Shown piece by piece: positions 1-8,626 of a stretch of DNA of 64,000 nt; position 1 is the stretch's first letter, and every line of letters begins with the position of its first letter. The notes under the pieces were generated by a model. The model was not told where the DNA came from. It worked only from the letters and a program-made list of their open reading frames with translations, and did not search any database. The position numbers were made by a program, and so were the translations under genes. This DNA is from Treponema sp. UBA4307. GTDB lineage: Bacteria; Spirochaetota; Spirochaetia; Treponematales; Treponemataceae. The stretch covers positions 93,957 to 157,956 of the forward strand of contig DGUP01000051.1 in the NCBI GenBank assembly GCA_002394685.1, read 5' to 3'.

Positions 1-52
1 CTCTTAAATCTTCGTTATTTTTATCAATGTCGTTTTCAAAAATGTCAGACAT
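1..52 (-). CDS. Partial gene, product unknown (N-terminus only)
   Basis: An ATG at 50-52 on the minus strand, preceded by a GGAG ribosome binding site, opens a frame reading MSDIFENDIDKNNEDLR that runs off the left edge of the window. It lies 38 bases downstream of the YaaR-like gene on the same strand and is probably in its operon. Seventeen residues are too few to name a family. Confidence 0.6.
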   Translation of the reverse strand, partial: MSDIFENDIDKNNEDLR

Positions 53-90
53 CAGTAACTCCAAACAATAGTATAATTAAAATTATAAAA

Positions 91-633
91 TTAACTTGCC
101 ATCAAGTCTACTAACATTCCGCTGATTTCCTCAACTTTGGCCAAAAGATTCATGGGTGCCTTGTGATCCAGAAGAAAGGCTCTGGCTACAAAATCCAGCT
201 CCTGATTGATGACCTGAATTTCGTAAGCAGGATCCCTGGGCTTTCTGTTTTTGCGGGAAAATCCTTTTCGCTGATGTTTTATGACTTCATAATTATTTTT
301 AGAAATATATCTTAAAAACTGCGACACCTTTTTGCGGTAATTTGCAAAACTGTCTGCCGACTGCTTTTCCTTTAATTCATCAGCGGCAATATCTGCAGCA
401 TCCTTTAAAAAAACAACCGCTTCTTCTTCAGACATTTCTGCAATTTCTACAGGTAGGCCTTCTTCAAGCAGGGTTGCTTCTGCATAAGTTTTTTCAAGAG
501 TGGATGCAAATTTGCTTTTTTTGACGTTTTCTTTTTTTTCAGATTTATTAGCTGAGGAGATTTGTGCTTTTGCGGCTTCCTGAGCGGCCTGAAAATAAAG
601 GCTGGAACTGCCCAGTGCGTCAATTGATTCCAT
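91..633 (-). CDS. YaaR/DUF327-family protein
   Basis: A 180-residue soluble protein. The C-terminal half carries a helical core (YRKKVSQFLRYISKNNYEV, then a Lys/Arg-rich stretch and a long amphipathic helix) that resembles the YaaR (DUF327) family, whose function is not established. The N-terminal 60 residues are Ala/Lys/Ser-rich and probably disordered. There is no signal peptide or membrane segment. It starts 5 bases after the bactofilin stop codon, so the two are co-transcribed, and a further gene follows on the same strand at the window edge. The family call rests on remembered sequence resemblance only; the role is unknown. Confidence 0.65.
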   Translation of the reverse strand: MESIDALGSSSLYFQAAQEAAKAQISSANKSEKKENVKKSKFASTLEKTYAEATLLEEGLPVEIAEMSEEEAVVFLKDAADIAADELKEKQSADSFANYRKKVSQFLRYISKNNYEVIKHQRKGFSRKNRKPRDPAYEIQVINQELDFVARAFLLDHKAPMNLLAKVEEISGMLVDLMAS

Positions 634-638
634 TTGTA

Positions 639-1169
639 TTACCGTTTTTTTCCTGGTTTAGCAAAAAGACCTCTTGGCTTTTTAACCTGATTTTCATCAA
701 CATTTACATCATCCTGATCACTGGAATTCTGACCAGACTTTGAATGATTTATGTTGCCAAAAATAGATTTTGAAACGATTGCAGTTTCATTCTGCCAGCG
801 CTCCTGCGCTTCCTTGTATTCATTTTCATTAGAAAGGGCAATGCAGTGACCGTTCAAAATAATATTGTCATCTGCGTTAAATCTTCTGGTCTGAATATCA
901 CCAATAATCGCACTATTAGAATGGATGGTTACGAACTCAGGAGCAATAATATTTCCTTTTACGATTCCACCGTCCACCGTTACAGATTTTGCAGTAATAT
1001 TTCCCTTGATTCTGGCATTTTCTCCAACAATTACCTTTCCAGTGGTTTCCAAATCACCATCCAGGTCTCCATCAATTCTTGTGAAACCGTTAATCTTTAA
1101 ATTTCCCTTAAATACTGAACCTTGTCCGAGAATACTGTTGATTGAAATATCATCGCTAAAAAATGCCAT
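639..1169 (-). CDS. Bactofilin (polymerising cytoskeletal protein)
   Basis: A 176-residue protein with the bactofilin (DUF583) beta-helix core at about residues 10-110. Short Gly/Val/Ile strands repeat (GNLKINGF, GDLDGDLETTGKVIVGE, IKGNITAKSV, VKGNIIAPE), as expected of a right-handed helix that polymerises without nucleotide. A charged, Lys/Arg-rich tail follows. Bactofilins form cytoplasmic filaments that position cell-wall enzymes. Here the gene sits 9 bases downstream of an M23 peptidase gene on the same strand, a pairing seen in other bacteria where bactofilin and the peptidase act together on cell shape. Start and length fit the family well. Confidence 0.9.
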   Translation of the reverse strand: MAFFSDDISINSILGQGSVFKGNLKINGFTRIDGDLDGDLETTGKVIVGENARIKGNITAKSVTVDGGIVKGNIIAPEFVTIHSNSAIIGDIQTRRFNADDNIILNGHCIALSNENEYKEAQERWQNETAIVSKSIFGNINHSKSGQNSSDQDDVNVDENQVKKPRGLFAKPGKKR

Positions 1170-1178
1170 CTTTCTGAA

Positions 1179-2192
1179 CTACTTTAAGTTAATATATTTT
1201 AATGGATCCACTACATCAGATCCAATATGAACTTCGTAGTGAAGGTGAGGACCTGTAGTCATACCTGTATCACCAATAGTACCAATAACCTGTCTCTGGG
1301 TTACTGTATCACCCTTTGAAACACGAACTGATGAAAGATGCGCATAACGTGTGTAAATTCCGTGTTTATGTTTAAGGATGATAAAAATACCGAAGTCGTC
1401 ACTGTAACCAACTGTTACTACCTGACCATTTGCTGTTGCTACAACAGGATCTCCTGAACGCCATGTGGAAATATCAAGTCCCTTGTGAATGTACCAGGTC
1501 TGCTTGATAGGATGAAGGTTCTGACCAAATCCCATTGAAATGTGACCAATACCATTCTTAACAGGCCAGATGCTTGGAATATCCTGAAAAAGGGTCCCCT
1601 GACTTTCAAGCATGCGTCCGATTTCTTCAACAGGCTCAACTGCACTGTCAAGATAAGCAGTCAGCTGACGAATATCTGTTGTTTCCCTGAGGGTTCCTGA
1701 AGTAATGTCCTGTGTATTAAAAAGAGAAGAAAGGTCACTGTTGGCATCATCTGAAACTGCTGTCGTATTTGACTGTTCAATTCCCAGCATTGAAAGTGAC
1801 TGACTGAGGGATGACTGAAAACTTTTTGCTGTCTGAAGAAGAATATTTGTTTCATCACGAAGTTCATCCAGACTTGCCATAGTATCGTGGTTTTCTTCAC
1901 GAAGTCTTTTGATTTCTACTGTTGCTCCAATATTACGCTGATTAAAATAAAAAAATGAACCAATGACTCCCGCAAAAATTATGATTCCAAGAGTGAGGGC
2001 AAAAACATTTGTCTGAATATTGAAAACCTTACCTTTGGAATGAGGCACAATCATCACTGTTAATTTCTGATCAAAAATTTTAAATACACGAAGAAAGAAG
2101 CGGCCAATTCTGGTAAACATATAACCAATGCCGTGCATTACATTCGATCCAAAACTTCTTTCAATGTATCTGCTTCTGCGTGAACGTGCCAA
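1179..2192 (-). CDS. Membrane-anchored M23 (LytM-type) metallopeptidase
   Basis: A 337-residue inner-membrane protein. A basic N-terminus precedes one membrane segment at about residues 64-84, then a coiled-coil-like stretch and a C-terminal M23 domain. The zinc ligands are all present: H236 and D240 (HKGLD), H285 (YAHL) and the HLH motif at 316-318. An active endopeptidase that cuts peptidoglycan cross-links is therefore likely. The start chosen is TTG at 2192, because AGGAG lies 7 bases upstream of it; an open frame extends 19 codons further but has no ribosome binding site. The downstream bactofilin gene is 9 bases away and probably a functional partner. Confidence 0.9.
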   Translation of the reverse strand: MARSRRSRYIERSFGSNVMHGIGYMFTRIGRFFLRVFKIFDQKLTVMIVPHSKGKVFNIQTNVFALTLGIIIFAGVIGSFFYFNQRNIGATVEIKRLREENHDTMASLDELRDETNILLQTAKSFQSSLSQSLSMLGIEQSNTTAVSDDANSDLSSLFNTQDITSGTLRETTDIRQLTAYLDSAVEPVEEIGRMLESQGTLFQDIPSIWPVKNGIGHISMGFGQNLHPIKQTWYIHKGLDISTWRSGDPVVATANGQVVTVGYSDDFGIFIILKHKHGIYTRYAHLSSVRVSKGDTVTQRQVIGTIGDTGMTTGPHLHYEVHIGSDVVDPLKYINLK

Positions 2193-2219
2193 CGAAAAAC
2201 TCCTAAATAGTATCTGCTG

Positions 2220-2249
2220 AGTATACCATTTATATTTATGTAAAGTCAA
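2220..2249 (-). promoter_or_regulatory. Sigma-70-type promoter for the M23/bactofilin operon
   Basis: On the minus strand a TTGACT -35 box (2244-2249) and a TATACT -10 box (2220-2225) are separated by 18 bases. They lie about 30 bases upstream of the TTG start of the peptidase gene. Both boxes are one base from consensus. Confidence 0.65.
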
Positions 2250-2410
2250 ACAAAGACCTTTTTCTCTTCATTAAATATATATCACTGGTTAAACAAAAAA
2301 ACGCCTCAAAAGTTACGCAGGAATTGATATATTTTATTTTTTAAAATTATTTTCTCTATCAAAAAAGAGGCTAAAAAGCCCGAAAGTACGCTACTTATTC
2401 TCTCTCTCCG

Positions 2411-2439
2411 TTGACTGTAATTTTTTTTAATTATATAAT
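2411..2439 (+). promoter_or_regulatory. Strong sigma-70-type promoter for ppdK
   Basis: TTGACT (2411-2416) and a perfect TATAAT (2434-2439) are separated by 17 bases, followed by GGAGG at 2458-2462 just before the ppdK ATG. This is the best consensus promoter in the window and agrees with the strongly biased, highly-expressed-type codon use of ppdK. Confidence 0.75.
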
Positions 2440-2468
2440 TTTTTCACATATATATATGGAGGACATTA

Positions 2469-5294
2469 ATGGCTAAAACCAAATATGTTTATTATTTCGG
2501 TGACGGCGACGCAGAAGGCGATGAATCAATGCGCGCTGAACTTGGTGGAAAAGGTGCAAACCTTGCACAGATGGCAAAAGCTCCTTTGAGCCTTCCAGTT
2601 CCATCAGGATTTACAATTTCTACTGACGTATGTCAGGCTTACTACAAGTTAGGCGAAAAGTACCCAGAGGGTCTCGATGTTGAAGTAAAGAAGTACCTTA
2701 CAAAGCTCGAAAAGTCTATGGGCAAAAAACTTGGCGATGAAAAGGATCCTCTCCTTGTTTCAGTTCGCTCTGGTGCTGCTATTTCTATGCCAGGTATGAT
2801 GGATACAATTCTTAACCTGGGTCTTAACGACAAGTCAGTTCTTGGTCTTGCAGCAAAGACAAATAACGAACGTTTCGCATGGGATGCTTACCGCCGCTTT
2901 ATTCAGATGTTCGGTAACGTTGCAATGGGTATCGATCATGATAAGTTCGAAGAAGTTATTGATTCAGTAAAAGCTCACCGTGGCATCAAAGAAGATACAG
3001 ACCTTAACACAGAAGAACTCAAGGAAATCGTATCAAAGTACAAGGTTCTCTATAAGAACTCAAAGACAGATAGAAAGCCTGCTGGTGAAGAATTCCCACA
3101 GGATCCAGAAAAGCAGATGTGGAAGGCAATTGGTGCAGTATTCGGTTCTTGGATGAACCCACGCGCTATTACTTACCGCAAGCTCAACAACATCAAGGAA
3201 GGCGCTCTCAAGGGTACAGCCGTAACAGTTATGGCAATGGTATTCGGTAACAAGGGTGACACATCTGGTACAGGTGTATGTTTCTCTCGCGATCCTTCTA
3301 CTGGTGAAAATGTATTCATGGGTGAATACCTGATGAATGCTCAGGGTGAAGACGTTGTTGCTGGTATTCGTACACCACAGCACCTGTCACAGCTCGAAAA
3401 GACAAATCCAAAGATTTACAAGCAGCTCTGCACAATCCGCGCTCGCCTCGAAAAGCACTACCACGATATGCAGGATATGGAATTTACTGTTGAAGAAGGA
3501 AAGCTCTTCATGCTCCAGTGCCGCAACGGTAAACGTACAGGTCCAGCAGCTGTTAGAATGGCAGTTGAAATGGTTGGCGAAAAGCTCATCACAAAGGAAC
3601 AGGCTCTTCTCCGCGTAGAACCAGAACAGCTTGATCAGCTTCTCCACCCACAGTTCGATGCTAAGGCTCTTAAGTCAACACAGCCAATCGCATCTGCACT
3701 CAACGCTTCTCCAGGAGCTGGTGCAGGTAAGATCGTATTCACAGCAGATGAAGCTGTAGAATGGTCAAAGGCTGGCGAAAAGGTTATCCTCGTTCGCAAA
3801 GAAACATCTCCTGATGACATTGCCGGTATGGCAGCAGCTCAGGGTATCCTTACTTCAACAGGTGGACGTACATCACACGCAGCTGTAGTAGCTCGTGGTA
3901 TGGGTACACCATGTGTTTGTGGATGTGCTGCAGTTCAGTTCGTTGGTGCAGACAAGATCAACATCAACGGTAAGATCTTCAAGAAGGGTGATGAAATCTC
4001 TATCGATGGATCTAAGGGTAACGTATATGCAGGTCTTATCCCTGTAGTTCCAGCTACAATTTCTGGTGACCTCCAGACATTCCTCGGCTGGGCAGATGAA
4101 ATCCGCAACAACTCAGTTCGCAAGACAGCTTCTGGCAACACAGTTAAGGGATTCGAAGTTCGCGCTAACGGTGATACACCACAGAACGCAAAGGACGCAT
4201 TCCGCTTTGGTGCAGCAGGTATTGGTCTTTGCCGTACAGAACACATGTTCTTCGACGAACCAAAACTTACAGCATTCCAGAAGATGATTATTTCTGATTC
4301 AACAGAAGAAAGAAAGGCTAACCTTGCTAAGATTCTTCCATACCAGGAAAAAGACTTCTATGAAATCATTAAGACAATGGAAGGTAGACCAGTAACAATC
4401 CGTCTCCTTGACCCACCTCTTAACGAATTCATCCAGGCTGAAGATGAAAAGCAGCTCAAGGAACTTTCAAAGAAGCTCGGCGTAGACAGAAAGACTCTCG
4501 AAAAGAAGGTATTCGCTCTCGACGAACACAACCCAATGCTCGGACACCGTGGTTGCCGTCTCGCTATCACATATCCAGAGATTTACGAAATGCAGGTTGA
4601 AGCTATTGCTCTGGCAACAGCAAGACTTGAAAAAGAACATGTTAAGCACAATGTTCAGATCATGATTCCAAACGTAACAGCTGTAAACGAACTTAAGCAG
4701 ATCCGCGAACAGTCTGAAGCTGTTATTGCTAAGGTTAACAACGAAAAGAAGGTTAACCTCAAGTTTGAAATCGGTACAATGATTGAATTCCCACGCGCTG
4801 CTCTTACAGCTGACAAGCTCGCAGAAAACGCTGCATTCTTCTCATTCGGTACAAATGACCTTTCACAGACAACATTCGGCTTCTCTCGCGATGACTACTC
4901 TAAGTTCATCGATTCTTACCTCGATCAGAGAATTCTCGATGAAGATCCATTCAAGACACTTGATCCAGATGGTCCAGGCGCTCTTATGGAAATCGCTGAA
5001 GCTAAGGGACGTTCTGTAAACAAGGATCTTCACCTTGGTATTTGTGGTGAACACGGTGGTGACCCAGCTTCTATCGCTCTCTGCTACAAGCTCGGTTTGA
5101 ACTACGTTTCTTGTTCTCCATTCCGCGTACCACTCGCACGTCTTGCTGGTGCTCAGGCTGTTATTAAGTCAAAGACAGCTACAAAGGCTCCTGCTAAGGC
5201 TGCAAAAAAGACAACAACAGCTAAGAAGTCTACAACTGCTGCAAAGAAGACAACTTCTACAGCAAAAAAGGCTACAGCTAAGAAGTCTAAGTAA
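2469..5294 (+). CDS. ppdK: Pyruvate, phosphate dikinase with Lys/Ala/Thr-rich C-terminal tail
   Basis: A 941-residue enzyme that interconverts pyruvate, ATP and phosphate with PEP, AMP and PPi, a central glycolytic step in many anaerobes that use PPi. The N-terminal nucleotide-binding domain begins GGKGANLAQM. The phosphohistidine motif GGRTSHAAVVARG places the catalytic His near residue 470. The C-terminal PEP/pyruvate barrel ends with the CGEHGGDPAS motif that carries the catalytic Cys. Family members are usually about 875-895 residues. This one continues for about 45 residues of repeated AKK/TTAKK units, a basic tail resembling histone H1 or Hc1. Codon use is strongly biased (GGT, ACA, AAG), pointing to very high expression. 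A perfect promoter and GGAGG site precede the ATG and a terminator follows. Confidence 0.97.
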   Translation: MAKTKYVYYFGDGDAEGDESMRAELGGKGANLAQMAKAPLSLPVPSGFTISTDVCQAYYKLGEKYPEGLDVEVKKYLTKLEKSMGKKLGDEKDPLLVSVRSGAAISMPGMMDTILNLGLNDKSVLGLAAKTNNERFAWDAYRRFIQMFGNVAMGIDHDKFEEVIDSVKAHRGIKEDTDLNTEELKEIVSKYKVLYKNSKTDRKPAGEEFPQDPEKQMWKAIGAVFGSWMNPRAITYRKLNNIKEGALKGTAVTVMAMVFGNKGDTSGTGVCFSRDPSTGENVFMGEYLMNAQGEDVVAGIRTPQHLSQLEKTNPKIYKQLCTIRARLEKHYHDMQDMEFTVEEGKLFMLQCRNGKRTGPAAVRMAVEMVGEKLITKEQALLRVEPEQLDQLLHPQFDAKALKSTQPIASALNASPGAGAGKIVFTADEAVEWSKAGEKVILVRKETSPDDIAGMAAAQGILTSTGGRTSHAAVVARGMGTPCVCGCAAVQFVGADKININGKIFKKGDEISIDGSKGNVYAGLIPVVPATISGDLQTFLGWADEIRNNSVRKTASGNTVKGFEVRANGDTPQNAKDAFRFGAAGIGLCRTEHMFFDEPKLTAFQKMIISDSTEERKANLAKILPYQEKDFYEIIKTMEGRPVTIRLLDPPLNEFIQAEDEKQLKELSKKLGVDRKTLEKKVFALDEHNPMLGHRGCRLAITYPEIYEMQVEAIALATARLEKEHVKHNVQIMIPNVTAVNELKQIREQSEAVIAKVNNEKKVNLKFEIGTMIEFPRAALTADKLAENAAFFSFGTNDLSQTTFGFSRDDYSKFIDSYLDQRILDEDPFKTLDPDGPGALMEIAEAKGRSVNKDLHLGICGEHGGDPASIALCYKLGLNYVSCSPFRVPLARLAGAQAVIKSKTATKAPAKAAKKTTTAKKSTTAAKKTTSTAKKATAKKSK

Positions 5295-5318
5295 GTTTTA
5301 ATTAACTTATGAATAATA

Positions 5319-5356
5319 AACCGTCTGGTTTCTTTAGAAATCAGGCGGTTTTTTTT
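5319..5356 (+). terminator. Intrinsic terminator of ppdK
   Basis: A 14-bp stem (5319-5332 with 5337-5350, two G-T wobbles) closes a TTTA loop and runs into a T-tract of about eight bases. It lies 24 bases past the ppdK stop codon. Confidence 0.9.
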
Positions 5357-5375
5357 ATGATATTTCAACAAATAT

Positions 5376-5475
5376 ACAGGCAGCACAGCGCGGAAGGGTG
5401 GCTAAGCCAGTTGACGCGCAAGCGGCAACCGAGGGTGACCGAGCCCTGGAGGGCGGTATTTCAACAGCTGCGATC
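5376..5475. repeat. GC-rich intergenic island
   Basis: About 100 bases of high-GC sequence in an otherwise AT-rich gap, with short inverted repeats (GGCTAAGCC; GCCCTGGAGGGC) and a GCGCAAGCGG core. It follows the ppdK terminator and ends about 100 bases before the next gene. Similar islands with GCG(A/C)AGCG-like cores occur at 36.5 kb and 44.7 kb. Confidence 0.5.
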
Positions 5476-5583
5476 CATAAAATTTTCCACAAAAATCAAA
5501 TTCACCCTAACAAATCATTATTTACGTGATATAATAAAAAATGTCGTTTTGGGACATCTAAAAAAGTTTAATACGAGGATACT

Positions 5584-7689
5584 TTGAAGACAGTTAATTT
5601 CGTCCTGGATCAGTCCAGCAAAATAAAACTTTATTTTCAGCTCTATACAAAACTTTCTGAACAGATTCTTTCTGGCGAAATTCCAGCGGGAACAAAACTT
5701 CCTTCAGTCAGAACTTTGTCTACTCAATTGAATGTTTCACGGAATACAGTTACAAAAGCCCTTGATGATTTGCAGAACGACGGTTTTATTGTTTCAAAAA
5801 ATAAGTCGGGTTATTACGCTATTGTTCCTGATAAAAAGAATGTACCCGTGAGAAACATGAATGGAGAGATTGAATTGGCAAACGATGAAAATGTTCCTGC
5901 AAAACCGGCTAAGGCTAAAGGTGCAGTTTTAACAGTTGATGATATTCTGGCAAAGGCTTCAGAAGAAAATACTTCTTTTGTTTATGCACAGGATTCTTTT
6001 TCAGAAGTGGAAAACCTTATTTCCGAAACTGAAGAATCTTCTGGAGATAATTTTTCACCAGAAGCGCCCCTGCCAGCTGAAGATGAATCTTTGGAAGAAG
6101 CAAAGGCATTTGAAACTCCTGCAAACAAAAGTGATACTTCAATTATCGAAAATGATGAAGATTCCTTTACGAATATAAATGATGTAGATGCTCAGAAGCA
6201 TACAGATTTCAATGACCTTGAAACTCCTGAGACTTACGCCAGTATTAATACAGCTGAAACTTCAGAGTCTTATGCGGATATAAATGAAGTGACTGCTGAA
6301 GTATCCAATGAAGATACAAGTGATGAATTCTCCGAAGAAGAGACTTTTATACAAATTCATCCTGATTCTGACGAAAGCAAAATCGATAATCAGATTCCAG
6401 ATTCTCAAACTGGTACACCGGATTTTATTGAAGATAGCACTTACAAAGAAGAATTTGCACCCGTTAATGAGTCGCACTCTGATCCAGTTTCAGTTGATTC
6501 TTTCCAAGCTCTTTACGAAACAAATACTGCCTCCCAGGAAGAGGATTTTATTCCAATCCACAACAACAATAGTGAGCAAATTTTCGAATGCGACTCTCTG
6601 GTAATTGAAGAACAGTTCTCTACACCTTTTTCGGATAATGTTTCTTCCATAGAAATGCTGCCAGGAGCAGATGATGATATTAGTGAAGCCCAGACCGAAA
6701 ACTGCGAAGAAGAAGTCCAGGCTGACCAATCCGCCACACAGGATTTTATTGAAGATAACAGTTACACCGTAGAAGATTTATCTTCTGCCAGTGGACCATC
6801 CCCTGAACCAGTTTCAGTGGAAGCTGATGATGTGGCTGAAGATTCCCTTGTCTCAGAAGAAAAAATTGAAGCTGAAGTTCAAGCTGAAGTTCTCCCACAC
6901 GCTGTTTTAATTGAATCGGAGAATAATTTTGAAGATTCAGAAAATCCTATTATAGAAACTTATCAGGCCATTGTTGCTTCAAGCGGTTTTGCGGATTTAG
7001 ACGAAGCTGAAATCAATCTTGAATTTGAAATGTCAATGAAAGCTTCTTTCCTTTACAGAGAAATTTCTTCAAACCAGATTAATCTGATATTTGAAACAAA
7101 TCTTTTTAATCTTATAAAGAAGCTTACCAGTTTACAAATTTTTAAGCAGTCTCTTAACAGTAGTCAGGAAGGGGAGGGACTGGAAAAACACGGTCTTCTC
7201 CACAAGGCAACAATTGCCCAGATAAACAGTAAATTGCAGCCAATTGCCATTACCTGTGGTTTTGGTCTTTCAAGCAAACAGGATTCTAAAATCACCGCCG
7301 CTTTAAAGAAGAATAATTTTTACGTGGAAAATGTAGAATTTAATCAGTTGTCAGCAGAATTATTAAATTCTCAGAAAGCCTCACTGCTTTTCATTAAAGA
7401 TCAAAGTCAAATAAATGAAGAAATTCTTAACTGGGTTTCTGAAAACGACAACCGTTATATTTTCTGTCTTGCAGAAGATACAATAAAAATCCCATCCTGC
7501 AAAATAATTTATTTATCATGTATGTCTGATTATACAGATAATAAAATCAATACAGGATGGGCTCTTGTTCCTGAAGAAATTCTTAATATTTACACAAAGA
7601 AATTTTCTCAGGAAGATGCGGGAATTTCTTTAATTGATAAGTGCTTCTGTTCTAAATTCATTTCAGATCTTTCAGCACAAAATCACTAA
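5584..7689 (+). CDS. GntR/MocR-like regulator with acidic linker and degenerate aminotransferase-like domain
   Basis: A 701-residue protein starting at TTG with GAGGA upstream. Residues 1-80 are a clear GntR winged helix (YFQLYTKLSEQILSGEI, then GTKLPSVRTLS and VSRNTVTKALDDL). Residues about 90-490 are Asp/Glu/Ser-rich and probably disordered, with an internal repeat: DFIED-x2-Y recurs at 280 and 387 with similar flanks ending PVSV. The C-terminal 200 residues resemble a shortened class I aminotransferase domain as found in MocR regulators. The stretch at about 641-663 lines up with the usual PLP-lysine region, but the SFSK lysine position is Asp649 (SCMSD). PLP binding by the normal Schiff base is therefore unlikely. 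Regulator of unknown target; DNA binding is well supported. Confidence 0.75.
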   Translation: MKTVNFVLDQSSKIKLYFQLYTKLSEQILSGEIPAGTKLPSVRTLSTQLNVSRNTVTKALDDLQNDGFIVSKNKSGYYAIVPDKKNVPVRNMNGEIELANDENVPAKPAKAKGAVLTVDDILAKASEENTSFVYAQDSFSEVENLISETEESSGDNFSPEAPLPAEDESLEEAKAFETPANKSDTSIIENDEDSFTNINDVDAQKHTDFNDLETPETYASINTAETSESYADINEVTAEVSNEDTSDEFSEEETFIQIHPDSDESKIDNQIPDSQTGTPDFIEDSTYKEEFAPVNESHSDPVSVDSFQALYETNTASQEEDFIPIHNNNSEQIFECDSLVIEEQFSTPFSDNVSSIEMLPGADDDISEAQTENCEEEVQADQSATQDFIEDNSYTVEDLSSASGPSPEPVSVEADDVAEDSLVSEEKIEAEVQAEVLPHAVLIESENNFEDSENPIIETYQAIVASSGFADLDEAEINLEFEMSMKASFLYREISSNQINLIFETNLFNLIKKLTSLQIFKQSLNSSQEGEGLEKHGLLHKATIAQINSKLQPIAITCGFGLSSKQDSKITAALKKNNFYVENVEFNQLSAELLNSQKASLLFIKDQSQINEEILNWVSENDNRYIFCLAEDTIKIPSCKIIYLSCMSDYTDNKINTGWALVPEEILNIYTKKFSQEDAGISLIDKCFCSKFISDLSAQNH

Positions 7690-7699
7690 ATCTAGATTA

Positions 7700-8611
7700 T
7701 CAGTATAAAGTTTCTCCCAAAAGTCTGGCGGCTAAACTTACTGCCATCATTGCTGTTGAATTACGGTTATCAAGAATAGGATTTACTTCCACAATTTCCA
7801 TAGATTTAACCATATTCAGGGCAGCCATCTCTTCCATAAGAATAAGTCCTTCACGATAAACAAGACCACCTGGAACCGGCACACCTGTACCTGGAGCAAT
7901 TGAAGGATCAAAGGCATCCATATCAAAACTTATGTGCACAACATCAACTCTGGTTTTAAAGAAAAGTTTTACCTTTTTTATTACTTCATCAAATCCCATT
8001 CTATCAATATCACTTACGGTAAAAACTGTAACACCGGCTTCATGCATAAGTTTTTTTTCACCAACATCCAGGTCACGGCATCCTACGTAGCAAATATTTT
8101 CAGGATTTACTTTTCTTTCTGCTTCATAAATGTTACACAATTCCGGCAAACCATATCCTGCACTTGCAGCAAGACACTGTCCATGAATATTTCCAGAACC
8201 TGTTGTTTCTGTAGTGTTAAAATCTCCGTGGGCATCAACATAAAGAACTCCCAGTCTGAGATTCTGTTTTTTACACCAGGCATGCATTCCGGCAAGAGAC
8301 CCCATTACAATTGAATGGTCTCCACCCAGCATTAAAGGGAACTCACCATTATTCAAAATTTCTTCTACACGTCCAGCCATTTCAGTACAAGACTCAACAA
8401 TAGGCTGCAGATATTTTGCTTTTGGATTATTACCAGGTTCAACATATTCCTGAGGAATTGTCTTAATAACATCCTGATCCTTATTAACAGTGTGTCCAAT
8501 TTCTTCCAGTTTAGCCCTTAAACCGGCAAGACGAATTGCGGAAGGTCCCATATCAGAACCGTGGCGCTTTCCACCATAATCAAGTGGAACTTCAAGTACA
8601 TGTACTTTCAT
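7700..8611 (-). CDS. rocF: Arginase (ureohydrolase)
   Basis: A 303-residue manganese ureohydrolase, probably hydrolysing arginine to ornithine and urea. The metal-binding motifs are intact: GGDHS, DAHGDFN and SFDMDAFDPSIAPGTG. The wording of these motifs and the N-terminus MKVHVLEVPLDYG fit arginase better than agmatinase or formiminoglutamase. The start chosen is the ATG at 8611, because GGAG sits 7 bases upstream; an ATG four codons earlier overlaps that ribosome binding site. It is translationally close to the upstream UDG-like gene and converges with the regulator gene, leaving 10 bases between stops. Confidence 0.9.
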   Translation of the reverse strand: MKVHVLEVPLDYGGKRHGSDMGPSAIRLAGLRAKLEEIGHTVNKDQDVIKTIPQEYVEPGNNPKAKYLQPIVESCTEMAGRVEEILNNGEFPLMLGGDHSIVMGSLAGMHAWCKKQNLRLGVLYVDAHGDFNTTETTGSGNIHGQCLAASAGYGLPELCNIYEAERKVNPENICYVGCRDLDVGEKKLMHEAGVTVFTVSDIDRMGFDEVIKKVKLFFKTRVDVVHISFDMDAFDPSIAPGTGVPVPGGLVYREGLILMEEMAALNMVKSMEIVEVNPILDNRNSTAMMAVSLAARLLGETLY

Positions 8612-8626
8612 TTTATTCTCCATCTA

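Noticed and set aside
3060..4246. Long antisense ORFs within ppdK
   Set aside because: They are by-products of the strongly biased codon use of ppdK, which leaves few stops on the other strand.
5309..5587. 92-codon ORF after ppdK
   Set aside because: It spans the ppdK terminator hairpin and the GC-rich island and ends at the next gene's start; no ribosome binding site.
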